From Chitinimonas arctica (GTDB lineage Bacteria; Pseudomonadota; Gammaproteobacteria; Burkholderiales; Chitinimonadaceae), in contig NZ_CP041730.1 in the NCBI RefSeq assembly GCF_007431345.1, positions 4,774,001 through 4,838,000 of the forward strand: a DNA stretch of 64,000 nucleotides, written 5' to 3'. The position numbers and the translations under genes were made by a program. Shown piece by piece: positions 7,966 through 17,427 of this stretch. Below the pieces are notes generated by a model that worked only from the letters and a program-made list of their open reading frames with translations, was not told where the DNA came from and searched no databases. Every line of letters starts with the position of its first letter. Position 1 is the first letter of the stretch.

Positions 7966-9123
7966 ATGATACAGCGCCGTATTCGTCGAGGAGAAGTAGC
8001 CATCGGGCAGCCGCTGCCCTGGAATGTCTACAACGACAAGGGTGTCCTGCTGCTGGCCGAGGGTAACCATATCCAGTCCGGCGATCAGCTGGACCGCTTG
8101 TTGGAACTCGGCATCTATATCGAATCCACCCTGACCTGGCATCTACAACCGGAATCCGCGCTGCAGCACGTGCTGCACGCCTGTTACCGGCTGGCCGTGC
8201 TGCTCAAGCAACCGGTGCCGCCCGCCGACTTCAGCGAGCAGGTCCTGAATATCGCCCGCTTGATCGATACCGCCTGGCAGCTGGACGCGGGCGTGGTCAT
8301 GGCGACCGTGGTATTGCGGCGTGGTGGCCGCTACGCGGTTCGGCATGCCGTCAACACCGCCTGTGTGGTGGCGGGCGTGTTGCAGGCCATGGGACCGGCC
8401 GCGCCCGAACGCGAATCCACCCTGGCGGCCGCCTTGACCATGAATCTCGGCATGCTGGATCTGCAGGACGTACTGGCACGTCAGACGGAGCCATTGACGC
8501 CTTCGCAACAGGTTCGGGTGAGCTGCCATCCGCTGGCCAGCCTGGAGCGGCTGCGCAAGGCCGGCGTCAACGACGAAACCTGGTTGCGGGCGGTGCTGGA
8601 GCATCACGAAGCCATCGACGGTAGCGGCTATCCGCATCGCCTGCGCGGTCCCGGCATTTGTCCGTCCGCGCAGCTCCTGGGCCTGGCGGATCTGTTCTGC
8701 GCCCGGGTGAGCGAGCGCGGCTATCGGCGCGCCGACAGCGCCAAGATCGTGCTGCGCGACGTGCTGATCGAGCGGGGACGCCACTTCGATGTCATGTTGG
8801 CGGCCTATTTCATCAAGGCGCTGGGCGTCTATCCCATCGGTACCGTGGTATTGCTGGCCAACGGCGAGATCGGCGTGGTCAGCGGCCGTACCGACCGGGT
8901 CGATACGCCATGGGTGCACGCGTTGCTGGCGGCGGACGGCTCACCCCATATTCCGCCGTTGCGGCGCAGCACGCAGCCGACCAGCCTGACCATCGTCGAG
9001 ACACTGAGCGCCACCGACGTCGGGGTGCCCATCGATATGGAAGCCATCTGGGGCGAACAGGCGCACGACTTCCAGCTCGGCCAGCAAGAAGCCCGGCGGC
9101 AGGCGGTCGATTTTTCCATCTGA
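7966..9123 (+). CDS. Degenerate HD-GYP domain protein
   Basis: A 385-aa protein with an N-terminal segment of about 70 residues like those that precede HD-GYP domains, then an HD-GYP-like domain. The GYP block HHEAIDGSGYP (about 213-223) and the preceding RHAVN and CHPLASLERL parts are recognisable. The catalytic HD pair and DxGK are missing: the expected site reads TMNLGMLDLQ, with Met159-Asn160 where His-Asp should stand. It is therefore probably inactive as a c-di-GMP phosphodiesterase and may sense or bind instead. A strong GGGGGAG precedes the ATG. The next gene is a further-degenerate paralogue. Confidence 0.78.
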   Translation: MIQRRIRRGEVAIGQPLPWNVYNDKGVLLLAEGNHIQSGDQLDRLLELGIYIESTLTWHLQPESALQHVLHACYRLAVLLKQPVPPADFSEQVLNIARLIDTAWQLDAGVVMATVVLRRGGRYAVRHAVNTACVVAGVLQAMGPAAPERESTLAAALTMNLGMLDLQDVLARQTEPLTPSQQVRVSCHPLASLERLRKAGVNDETWLRAVLEHHEAIDGSGYPHRLRGPGICPSAQLLGLADLFCARVSERGYRRADSAKIVLRDVLIERGRHFDVMLAAYFIKALGVYPIGTVVLLANGEIGVVSGRTDRVDTPWVHALLAADGSPHIPPLRRSTQPTSLTIVETLSATDVGVPIDMEAIWGEQAHDFQLGQQEARRQAVDFSI

Positions 9124-9215
9124 CCTTATCCCATATCGAACTCGGCACGCCACATTGCGTATCTCTGCATGGCGAACTAAAACAAGCCGATTGATCCATT
9201 CCCACGGAGCCCGCC

Positions 9216-10340
9216 ATGCGCAAGATCGGCCGGGATGATATCGACGCAACCGCGCCGCTGGCCTATCCACTTCACGACGTCAACGGCCGCTGTGTGCTGG
9301 AAGCCGGCAGCGTTCCCGCCGCCAATGCCAATTGGCCGCGCTGGCTGAATGGCGGCCTGTATGTCGATGTAGGCCTGCTCTGGCGGCAAGCACCCTGTGG
9401 CGCCCGCCAATGTGTGCAGCATGCCATTGTCCGCCTCACCGAACTTAAACAGGCGCCGGTGGAGAATTCGCGGGCCTTCGCGGACGAAATGACCGCGATC
9501 GCCGCCCTGGTCAGCGAGGCCTGGCGGCGCGATAGCGATGTGATGACCGCCACCGTCATGCTTTGCCGCGATGGCGACCAGGCGGCCCGCCAGGCGGTTT
9601 ACACCGCTTGCGTTGCCCTGCGGGTATTGTGCTGCATGGACATGCCGGAAGCACACGGCGCATCGGTGCTGGCGGCCGCCCTTAGCTTGCATCTGGAACA
9701 GCCCCTGCCGGCCCGCCCGCTGGGCCGCCTGGGGGCGCTGCTGCCGCGCGCCGGTGTCGATGGCGTATCCGGCCTGCGTAGGCGCGGAGTGCGCGACCCG
9801 GTCTGGCTGGATACGGTGCGGCAGGCCAAGCGCATCCTCAACGAAGACGATCAGCCCTTGCGACTGCGTGACAAGCAGTTATCGGACGAAGCACAGCTGA
9901 TCGCCTTGGCCGATCTGCTCTGCGCCAGCCTGGACGAGACCGGCAGCCGCCAAGCGGGCGCCTCGCGCGCGGTACTGCGCGACGTGCTGATCGAACACGG
10001 TGCGCATGTCGATATCCGTATCGCCTCATCCTTGATCCGCGCACTGGGCGTCTATCCGGTGGGCACCGTGGTGCAACTGGCGCGCGGTGAAATCGGCGTG
10101 GTGAGCGATCTGAGCGAACAGCTGGATGCACCTTGGGTATGCAGCCTGTTCGGCGAGCTGGGCGCGCCGCTGGCCGAGCCGGTGCTGCGCGACACCCGCC
10201 AGGGCGGCAACGCGATCCGGGAATCGCTGAGCGCGATGGAACTGCCGAGCCCGGTGAATATGGCGATCATCTGGGGCGAGGAAGCCGCCGACTACCGCAT
10301 GCCGTCCGGCCTACTGCACGGCGAGCGCCAGTCCGTATAG
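9216..10340 (+). CDS. Highly degenerate HD-GYP paralogue
   Basis: A 374-aa paralogue of the preceding protein. The shared C-terminal block is unmistakable: VLRDVLIEHGAHVDI... RALGVYPVGTVV... RGEIGVVS against VLRDVLIERGRHFDV... KALGVYPIGTVV... NGEIGVVS upstream. Here even the HHE...GYP motif is gone; the position reads KRILNEDDQPLRLRD. All metal ligands of a phosphodiesterase are lost. The start has GGAG 7-8 bases upstream and the gene follows its paralogue after 92 bases, so the two probably share a transcript. The function is not known; a binding or scaffold role is inference. Confidence 0.75.
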   Translation: MRKIGRDDIDATAPLAYPLHDVNGRCVLEAGSVPAANANWPRWLNGGLYVDVGLLWRQAPCGARQCVQHAIVRLTELKQAPVENSRAFADEMTAIAALVSEAWRRDSDVMTATVMLCRDGDQAARQAVYTACVALRVLCCMDMPEAHGASVLAAALSLHLEQPLPARPLGRLGALLPRAGVDGVSGLRRRGVRDPVWLDTVRQAKRILNEDDQPLRLRDKQLSDEAQLIALADLLCASLDETGSRQAGASRAVLRDVLIEHGAHVDIRIASSLIRALGVYPVGTVVQLARGEIGVVSDLSEQLDAPWVCSLFGELGAPLAEPVLRDTRQGGNAIRESLSAMELPSPVNMAIIWGEEAADYRMPSGLLHGERQSV

Positions 10341-10408
10341 GATGGCGGCTTGCCGCGCTGCCCGCCTTGTCGCGTCGGGTGGTTTGACGGCCGCCATCGG
10401 AGTCCGCC

Positions 10409-11635
10409 ATGCCCGTGCCATCTGCCGCCCTTGCCCCCTTCGACCTTTCCGCTGTGCTTGCCGGCCTGGGGGAGGGCGCATTGCGTGAAGCGGCGCTGAC
10501 CGAGCACCTCTTTCCCTTGTTCAGCCAGGTGCTGGCACGCGATGCGCGTGAAATCTACCTGGCTAATCACTCGCTGGGCCGGCCCCTGGACGCCACAGCC
10601 GCACATATCGCCGAAGCCAGCCAGGCCTGGTTCACCCAGCTTGATGGCGCCTGGGCGCCGTGGTGGCAGGAAATGGCGCAATGGCGCGCCCATACCGCCG
10701 CGCTGGTAGGGGCGCCCCGGGCCGACTGCATCGTGCCCAAGACCAGCGCCGGGCAAGGCCTGCGTGCGGTGCTCAACAGCTACGACCGGCCGCCGCGCGT
10801 ATTGAGCAGCGACGCCGAGTTCGATTCCATCGACCATATCCTCAAGCAGTACGCGGCCAAGGGCAGGGCGCATTTGCGTTCGGCGAACACGCGCGCGGAC
10901 GGCCTGGTGGCGGTCGACGACCTGATCGCCCGGCTCGACGGGATAGACCTCTTGGTCGTGTCGCAAGTCTTCTTCGCCACCGGGCAAATACTGCAAGACC
11001 TGCCCCGGCTGATCGCCGCCGCCCATGCGGCAGGCGCGCGCGTCCTGCTCGATGTCTATCACGGCTACGGCGTGCTGCCCCTCGACCTGGCCGGCTTGCA
11101 GGTCGATTACGCCATTGCCGGCAGCTACAAATACCTGCGCGGCGGCCCTGGCGTATGCTGGCTATATGTCTCGCCGGCCATGCTGGCGGCGGGTCATACC
11201 ACGCTGGATACCGGCTGGTTCGCCAAGCGCGATCCCTTTGCCTATCGTCGGCCCATGCCGCCGGAATTCTCGGAAGGCGGCGACGCCTGGCTGGAATCCA
11301 CCTTCAATCCGCTCGGCTTCTACCAAGCCAGGGCGGGCCTGGCCCTGGTCGCCGCCCTGGGCGTCGCGCGCCTGCGTGATTATTCCCTGCGGCAGAAGGC
11401 CATCCTGTCCGCCAGCCTGCGCGAGCGCGGGATCGCCGTACAAGGCGAGGGAACGGATTACGGCGCCTTCCTGACCATTCCCCATGCCGACCCGATGGGG
11501 TTGGCGCAAGCGCTGAAGGAGCTGGGGATCAATGGCGACGCCCGCGCCGCCGGTTTGCGCCTATGTCCCGATCTGCTCAATAGCGAGGCACAGCTCCACC
11601 GTGCCGCCGCGGCACTGGCTACCCTGATCGCATAA
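10409..11635 (+). CDS. Kynureninase-like PLP enzyme (fold type I)
   Basis: A 408-aa fold-type-I PLP enzyme. The N-terminal IYLANHSLGRPLDAT matches the kynureninase 'YLdgNSLG.lP' site. The PLP lysine block AGSYKYLRGGPGVCWLYVS matches kynureninase 'ytYKYLnGGPG'. The PLP-ring Asp lies in ARVLLDVYHGYG. Kynureninase cleaves kynurenine to anthranilate and alanine. With kynA nearby this role is plausible, though the sequence is diverged and an aminotransferase class V of other specificity remains possible. GGAG lies 7 bases before the ATG. Confidence 0.72.
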   Translation: MPVPSAALAPFDLSAVLAGLGEGALREAALTEHLFPLFSQVLARDAREIYLANHSLGRPLDATAAHIAEASQAWFTQLDGAWAPWWQEMAQWRAHTAALVGAPRADCIVPKTSAGQGLRAVLNSYDRPPRVLSSDAEFDSIDHILKQYAAKGRAHLRSANTRADGLVAVDDLIARLDGIDLLVVSQVFFATGQILQDLPRLIAAAHAAGARVLLDVYHGYGVLPLDLAGLQVDYAIAGSYKYLRGGPGVCWLYVSPAMLAAGHTTLDTGWFAKRDPFAYRRPMPPEFSEGGDAWLESTFNPLGFYQARAGLALVAALGVARLRDYSLRQKAILSASLRERGIAVQGEGTDYGAFLTIPHADPMGLAQALKELGINGDARAAGLRLCPDLLNSEAQLHRAAAALATLIA

Positions 11636-11722
11636 GGGATGCGCCGGGCTATACTGAAGCGTGTCGGCGGATAGCCGAGCCGTCGTCCCGGCGTAGGTAC
11701 GACGGCCAAATTAAGGGACAGC

Positions 11723-13015
11723 ATGTACAGTAGTACCAAGGCGCGTTTGAAAAGCGTCGGCAAGCCATTTCGCGCGTTGTTGGCCAGCGATGTACTCATG
11801 ATCATGTCCCTGATGGTGGGACATGTCGCCGTACCCTGGTGGATCGCCCACGAAGGCGGCGCGGCCCACCTGGCCATCTATGGCGCCATGATGGCCATGG
11901 TGGCCTTTGTCTCCATGCCGCTGTTGTCGCCCCTGGGCGACCGTTATCCCAAGCGCAGCCTGATTACCGTCGGCCTGCTGATGTTCGTCGGCGAAGGCCT
12001 GTTCATGGCGGCCTTGGCCAGCCTGGGCTTCTACCACTTGGGACTATTGATCGCGCTGGAAGCCATTACCGTGGTGGCCATGTCGCTGATATTGCCGGCG
12101 TCCCTCAGCATCGCCGCCGACTTGGTGGAGCCGCATCGCCTGGCCGATGCCATCAGCCTGCAGAAAAGTGCCCAGGCTGCCGGCCGCCTGATGGGCCCGG
12201 CGCTTGGCGGCATGATGCTGGCCGTATCCGGTACCGCCGGCGCCTTATGGCTGCATACGGGCCTGGTGATGCTGGCCAGCATGCTGGCCTGGCGTATCCC
12301 CTTCATCCCCAAGCATCCGGGCAAGGGCGGCGCGGATCGGTGGTGGCGCGATATACGGGCCGGACTGAGCGCCACCTGGGATGTGCCGATCGAGCGCGGG
12401 CGCATAGCCATCAACTTCCTGGTCATGGTGTTCTACGCCCCTGGCGTCGGCATGCTGGTGCCGCTCAAGGTGCAATCGCTGGGACTATCCGGCGCTTGGC
12501 TGGGCGCCTGCGAGGCGGCCCTGTCGCTGGGCATGCTGGGCGGTTTTCTGGGGGGCTCTTCCTGGTTGGCTGAAAGTCTGGGGCGTTACCGCGTGGTCAT
12601 TCTCGCCATCATGGTCGAAGGATTGGCCTTGGCGCTGGCAGGCTACACCCGCCAGCCGCTGGTACTGGTATTCGCCTTTGCCATGATCGGCCTGGGCTTG
12701 TCGGTGGTGCAACTGGTCGGCCAGACCCACCGCATGCTGGCCATCCCGGAAGATTTCCGCTCCCGCATGACCAGCGTCGGCATCATGGTGGCGCAAATCG
12801 CCGGCACCCTTGGGCCGGGCATCGCCGGCGTGACGCTGCTGCACTTTCCGATCGGCCCGGTCTATATCGTATTCGGCCTGGCCGTGTTCGCCTCGGCCTT
12901 CGGCTATTTCGTGATACCGCGCTACCGCGAGTTCCTGTCGCTGGACCATACGGCGGTGATTGGCTGGTATGGCAAGCAGTATCCGAAGGCGTTTGGGCGG
13001 GGCGAGGTAAAATAG
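11723..13015 (+). CDS. MFS transporter, MFS_3/EntS-like
   Basis: A 430-aa integral membrane protein with about 11-12 hydrophobic segments. The MFS loop 2-3 signature is present as LLSPLGDRYPKRSLI near residues 70-84. The fifth-helix region AAGRLMGPALGGMML fits the MFS_3 group, which includes enterobactin exporter-like proteins. The substrate is unknown. AAGGGA precedes the ATG. It follows the kynureninase-like gene by 87 bases, so export of a kynurenine- or anthranilate-derived compound is a possible link, as inference only. Confidence 0.82.
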   Translation: MYSSTKARLKSVGKPFRALLASDVLMIMSLMVGHVAVPWWIAHEGGAAHLAIYGAMMAMVAFVSMPLLSPLGDRYPKRSLITVGLLMFVGEGLFMAALASLGFYHLGLLIALEAITVVAMSLILPASLSIAADLVEPHRLADAISLQKSAQAAGRLMGPALGGMMLAVSGTAGALWLHTGLVMLASMLAWRIPFIPKHPGKGGADRWWRDIRAGLSATWDVPIERGRIAINFLVMVFYAPGVGMLVPLKVQSLGLSGAWLGACEAALSLGMLGGFLGGSSWLAESLGRYRVVILAIMVEGLALALAGYTRQPLVLVFAFAMIGLGLSVVQLVGQTHRMLAIPEDFRSRMTSVGIMVAQIAGTLGPGIAGVTLLHFPIGPVYIVFGLAVFASAFGYFVIPRYREFLSLDHTAVIGWYGKQYPKAFGRGEVK

Positions 13016-13053
13016 CGGGGGCGTCGCATGATATTCGTCAAGCGAACCAGTTA

Positions 13054-13365
13054 TTACTCGTGCCCCATTGCAGTTACCACGCCACTCATATGCAGAAACA
13101 ATATAAATGCCAAGGCAGAAACAGCAAACGCTAGCGGCGCCCAATTTTTCACCATGGAAGCGGCTGTCGAGTCTGAAGACCGCTTTGATGCAAATACTGC
13201 CGCAATGACTGCAAGCACCCCGAGTACGTAGGCATACATCAATGTATCCGCTCCTATCCGGGTGCTTCCCGTCCAGCGGCTAGCCCGTTGGCAAAGTACA
13301 ATTCCATACGCAACAACAGCAAGGCTCATTGAAAAAGAGCAAAGACGGGCTAGCATTTTTAACAT
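13054..13365 (-). CDS. Small membrane protein, unknown
   Basis: A 103-aa protein with three hydrophobic segments (about residues 8-25, 42-59 and 77-97) and short polar loops. AGGA stands 8 bases before the ATG at 13365. Base composition is lower in G+C than the MFS gene it converges with, marking the left edge of the accessory region. No family was recognised. Confidence 0.6.
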   Translation of the reverse strand: MLKMLARLCSFSMSLAVVAYGIVLCQRASRWTGSTRIGADTLMYAYVLGVLAVIAAVFASKRSSDSTAASMVKNWAPLAFAVSALAFILFLHMSGVVTAMGHE

Positions 13366-13738
13366 TATTTTTTCCTGCTTTGGCTCGGCGAGAGTATTTC
13401 CGGGTCGCCGGATTTATACCGTCTAACAAATGGTTGGCCAGTTTTCTTATCAAAATTAAAAAGTTAGAAAATCCAATCGCCTTTCGGTCACTTGCATTTG
13501 CTAAATCCTGCGCAGCCAAGGTGCTTATGGTCGCAAAGCGGACCTACGAGGCCAAGTGTCAGGCAACGTCCGGTTCGCTACGGTCAAACGCGTGCTATCG
13601 ACCCCTCGCTGTCATTGGCGCCGTCTATCATGGGGCGGCAGATTTCTGAACCGAAGCCGTCATTCGGCAACGGCCGCCAAAGGCGGGGAACAGCCCTCCA
13701 GTCATAGCAGTTCAGCGGCGGGTTTGGCCGCAAGCGCG
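13366..13738. other. Gene-free stretch at island edge
   Basis: About 370 bases with no convincing gene. The first half is A+T-rich and serves as promoter space for the small membrane gene; the second half is G+C-rich, with open frames on the plus strand that have neither family sequence nor a ribosome site. Confidence 0.5.
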
Positions 13739-15300
13739 CTAGTTCGCTTCCAGTAAATCAACGCAGCACAAGGGCTCTTCGCGGCTAGCAAGTGCAAGCG
13801 AGAGGTTTGCCCTGGCCACCAGCTCCATCGGCTTTAGTCGTTGAACATAGCAGCCGTGCGTGATGCGATCCATGCCGGCGCCGGCAAGCTTGGCTACCGT
13901 GCGTAGGCTTGCAGCGAGCGCCACGCTGTCCAGCCTGGCCCCGTGTAGAATCAAATTGCGCTGCCGGTACAGTCGGTGGAATGACTCCCCAATCGCGTCG
14001 CGGATCGTCTGCAGCTCCGGCCCTGGGTTGTCCAGAAGCTTCTTCAGTCGAGCGATCGCGGCCTGATCAACCTCTCCGCGCATGGCCGGCATGCGCCCCT
14101 CGACGATCATCAGCCCTACAGCCCTCGCTCGGTCCCTGTTCCCAGTCACCCCAGCCAAGTCCTGAGAGGCTTCTGGGTGCTGTCTCTCACAGCGGTAGGA
14201 AAGCGTCGTCAACTCTGCCCGCGGAAACGAGCACGTCATCAGCGTAGCCAAGTTGTCTGCCGCCGAGGACCTGTCGCTCGGATCCGCCAGGAGACCCTCG
14301 ATTGCGCCCCAGCCTCCTGCAATCGCAGCTGGTGGCGAACTGCCGTCAAGGTGCGCCAGTAGTTCCAGTGCGGCATCTACGCTCTGGCTGGCCTCAGTCG
14401 AGAACACCCGGTCCTCACGGAATAGCTCCTTGACTCCCACCCCTCGTGATGCCTCTTTCATCGGTGCCGGCGACGGGGCACCTTTCACCCATAGCAGCGG
14501 AAGCTGTCTCAGCTGATTGCCTGTGGCAATCAGCGATCGTGCGGCATACCGGTCCGCCTCTCCTCTTGCCGCGCCTGCCGCACCTACATGATCGCGAGCC
14601 TGTACCTTCAGGACCATGGCAACCGAAGCGCGAACGTTGGTAGTCGAAAATCCGTTTTCCTGTAGCCAAGCCGTGATCTCGTTTCCGCGAAGCCAGCTCA
14701 ATGGGACGCCGTTGGGCATGACTGGTGTTTCAGCAAACGCCAGCAGAACTTCGAACTCACGGCGCGGACTTGCAGCTCCGCCTGCAACGCCTCGCACAGC
14801 TGCGGCAGTGTGATCGCTTCGGGTGCGTCGACCCTAGACCTGATAAAATCGTAGAGATACGCACCGGAGAACCCAGCGTCGAGGAGGTGAGCCGCAACGC
14901 TGCGAGAAAAATGCTCCACCGCCACGTTGCTTGCAGCCACCGCTTGACCCCAGCGAGCCAGGTAGTCCCTCGAGACCCGCTCGGACAGCTCGCGTACGCC
15001 GAAATGGGCTGGCCCGTCGGCCTTGGGGATCTGTTGGACTTGCAGCCTTAGAAACTGCTTCTCAGAGTCCTTGAAGGCCGGGTGGACTCCCACACGCTTC
15101 TGAAGATATGAGGCCATCCGCTTGATGGAACCTTCGCTCAGGTGCCCCTGCTTGGACGCGACGCATGCCTCGAAGAGCTCCTCCATTGCGAGCACCACAC
15201 CAATCCCCCACAGTGATCGCTGCCATGGGGTGCGCTCAGACAGGAATTCCAGCAGCCTCCAAGCGGCGAGGCCGTCTCGCGGATTGACTATGTTTAGCAT
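13739..15300 (-). pseudogene. Frameshifted HEPN-like gene (about 520 codons)
   Basis: Two overlapping frames read as one protein. The upstream frame starts at 15300 and runs to ...LPQLCEALQAELQVRA, then into out-of-family residues. The downstream frame picks up REFEVLLAFAETPVMP and continues to 13739. Adding one base near 14757-14768 fuses them into about 520 aa, and the interval length (1562) needs exactly one base to be divisible by three. The C-terminal part has FHRLYRQRNLILHGARLDS, whose RNLILH fits the HEPN Rx4H motif. The family is familiar as an uncharacterised large protein; function is unknown. The lesion is decay or a sequencing error. Confidence 0.7.
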
Positions 15301-15417
15301 GAGGATGTAATATTAACTCAACGGCTATTAGTAGTTGGCCCAACGTCTAGCGGGGCAAGACCCGGACGGAAGCGGCGGTTTTACTGCTCAATCTAGAAGG
15401 CTCGAGCCCCCAGTTAC

Positions 15418-15454
15418 AAAGGAAAAGACCCTGCGTGCGGGGTCTTTTCCTTTT
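15418..15454. terminator. Strong bidirectional terminator hairpin
   Basis: A 14-bp perfect stem (AAAGGAAAAGACCC / GGGTCTTTTCCTTT) with an 8-nt loop and T-rich tails on both strands. It lies between the HEPN-like gene and the transposase remnant with no obvious gene ending into it, so the gene it once served is probably lost. Confidence 0.75.
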
Positions 15455-15560
15455 GGGCGGTGACATTCACTTGGCGACACCCTGAGGCTTCTTTCCTCAT
15501 AAGAGCAACCGCTCGGTTGCCGTGAGGCCGGGCCTTGACCAGGGCATTCGCACTCGGACG

Positions 15561-15941
15561 TCATAGAAGCGTGAGTCCAAGCATATTTGCACGAATGCCA
15601 TCGTCCCAATCGGCATGCTTGCGTTTCTTGCTGGGCCCTCCCTTGTGAGGATCAGTCGTATCAGCCCGAGTGACGTTGAGCACGATCTTACGGAGCAACG
15701 CCAAGTTTTGCGGAGCGTTATCTTTGCGGACAGTCGCGCCATCTTCCGAGAAATTGACGTCGAGCATCCAATGAAGCCGGTTTTCAATACCCCAATGGGC
15801 TCTAACCGCCTCCGCCAACTCGGTGGCGCTCAAATCCCGTGAACTGATGTAGTAGCGTACTTCCAACGTTGCTTGTCGCCCCTTCACGGAACGTGCCGAG
15901 GTGATACAACCGATTGGGCCATGGATTGCCGCCTCGGACAT
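15561..15941 (-). mobile_element. Truncated ISAs1-family transposase (C-terminal end)
   Basis: The 126-aa frame is the C-terminal third of an ISAs1-family (DDE, H-repeat-associated) transposase. Diagnostic blocks are LEVRYYISSRDLSATELAEA, AHWGIENRLHWMLDVNF and SEDGATVRKDNAPQNLALLR. About 240 N-terminal residues, including the first catalytic Asp, are absent, so it cannot transpose. The break lies near 15910-15941. No inverted repeats were recognised. It marks past insertion at this accessory site. Confidence 0.88.
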
Positions 15942-16103
15942 TCACATGGCCAGAATCAGACACAGCTTAACGTAGATTCCCTGCTGTAAAATGGCAAAGC
16001 TTTCTCTTTCTAAATAATATCGTCAGCAGCTATTTAATGACATCCGAGTGCGAAAGCCCTGGCAGCCAGGCGGGCTGCCTGATCCTATTGCTTCTCTTTT
16101 AAT

Positions 16104-16742
16104 TCATTGCGGGTTAAAAACAAGCTCCACGCGAGTCCCTTCCGGCAGATCCTTTATCTGATCCGCCACATAGCCCCTAAATTGCATGCCGTATACAGCA
16201 TTTGAACTAACCAGGTTTCCAAGCTCATACTTGCCCCCCAAAACAAACGGATATTTTGGGAAAAGCCTCTCGTGCGCAAGAAGCGGTCGATTTGCCAATT
16301 GCCACTCATGGGCAAAGGGAAATCCGGTTTGAAATTCGTAGTCATTCAACACCAGTGCCGCCCATTCCTCAATCGAATCTGCGATCTTCTCAGCAGCACC
16401 TGATTCTGAATTAAAAGAATAAATTCCGTCATTTCTTATGGAAAACTGGAATCCAAAAATATCTTCCGCAAAGAATAAATGGCCATCCGCCAAGTCTTGG
16501 TAATAGCTCCGCCACAGCTCGGCCGAGTTCCAGGTGGAGATATCCATTACTCCATTCTGAAAGCCTGCCGGAAAAATATGTAACGCAGACTCAAAAGCAT
16601 AGAGCCCATTCTTTCTTCCCAGCAAAGCAAGGAGATCGCCCGAAAATAATCCGGCCATTTCTTCAATGCCTGCCCCCAGCACCGGTACGCTCTTTATAAG
16701 AGGTGGGCTGCCTATCTCAATTAGCTTTTCTAGTGCTGACAT
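16104..16742 (-). CDS. SUKH/SMI1-KNR4-like immunity protein
   Basis: A 212-aa cytoplasmic protein. The early block SGDLLALLGRKNGLYAFES followed by ALHIFP fits the SUKH (SMI1/KNR4) immunity superfamily, which neutralises nuclease tips of polymorphic toxins. This is recalled pattern, not a profile score. G+C content is far below the chromosomal genes. It sits two positions downstream of an orphan toxin tip, a common place for extra immunity genes. The ATG at 16742 has only a weak GAGTG site upstream. Confidence 0.62.
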   Translation of the reverse strand: MSALEKLIEIGSPPLIKSVPVLGAGIEEMAGLFSGDLLALLGRKNGLYAFESALHIFPAGFQNGVMDISTWNSAELWRSYYQDLADGHLFFAEDIFGFQFSIRNDGIYSFNSESGAAEKIADSIEEWAALVLNDYEFQTGFPFAHEWQLANRPLLAHERLFPKYPFVLGGKYELGNLVSSNAVYGMQFRGYVADQIKDLPEGTRVELVFNPQ

Positions 16743-17062
16743 TTATGTTCACTCAAAATTAAATAAGCAACAAACCCTTACGCCTACCCCCGCGATCCGC
16801 TTTCCCTAGATTCGTGTTTTCAGCAAACTGGACTTCGGTGTAGCGGTGCTTTTACCTATCGCCATGCACTTGGGCGAAGAGGCCCGGCCAGGTGGGACGA
16901 GCGGTTAAGGTAGGCAAAGGAGGTGCCCGTCCATTCCGGATACTCATTCGGCGGTGTGTTACCGAATGGTTCGCCCTGCCCAGCCAAGATCGGTTGGTTG
17001 TCGGCGTCTGGGCCCCACCGAGCCGGGCGCAAATATGCAGAGTGAAGCTCTATTACTCAGAG
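16743..17062. other. Gene-free spacer in toxin/immunity island
   Basis: About 320 bases between two immunity-like genes. A plus-strand frame (from about 16892) lacks family features. I see no coding region, repeat or structured element here; it may be debris of a lost gene. Confidence 0.45.
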
Positions 17063-17422
17063 TTAATGCAATTCGATATTTCTTTTCTCTTCCTCCGCCA
17101 AGAAAATACTCTGCAGATCGCCATTCAATTCTTCATCCCCGTTGGCAATAAGTTGAAATTCCACATCCCCGCCCTCTAGCGAGTTGACTCCATCCATTAC
17201 CCCTAAAATATTGGATGTCGTATCAACAGCGACCTGCCTGAGTATTTCAAAAAAGACTTCGCGTTGCGATGGCTCTAGAGAGCTAAAGAACGCTAGCGCA
17301 CGCTTCCAGTATGCATCAGACGTGTTTTCTATCGTTGAATTCGAAAACAAATCCCTGTACGCCACGGTATTTTCCTCCACAACCGCAGCGTGCAGCTTAA
17401 TTGCAAATTCTTGAGGCTTCAT
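17063..17422 (-). CDS. Probable cognate immunity protein
   Basis: A 119-aa acidic protein with low G+C content, for example WKRALAFFSSLEPSQREVFF then the acidic C-terminus ...DEELNGDLQSIFLAEEEKR. It directly follows the orphan toxin tip on the same strand, the standard order of toxin then immunity. The ATG at 17422 is chosen because AAGGTG lies 6 bases upstream; the GTG at 17431, which would overlap the toxin stop, has no ribosome site. Immunity function is inferred from position, size and charge. Confidence 0.62.
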   Translation of the reverse strand: MKPQEFAIKLHAAVVEENTVAYRDLFSNSTIENTSDAYWKRALAFFSSLEPSQREVFFEILRQVAVDTTSNILGVMDGVNSLEGGDVEFQLIANGDEELNGDLQSIFLAEEEKRNIELH

Positions 17423-17427
17423 GAGTT

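Noticed and set aside
13329..13649. A 106-codon plus-strand frame
   Set aside because: It overlaps the start of the small membrane gene, has no ribosome site and shows no protein-like pattern.
15370..15417. A tRNA 3'-end or attachment-site fragment near GGCTCGAGCCCCC
   Set aside because: The T-loop does not have TTCRA and no acceptor stem partner is seen; it cannot be supported as a tRNA remnant.
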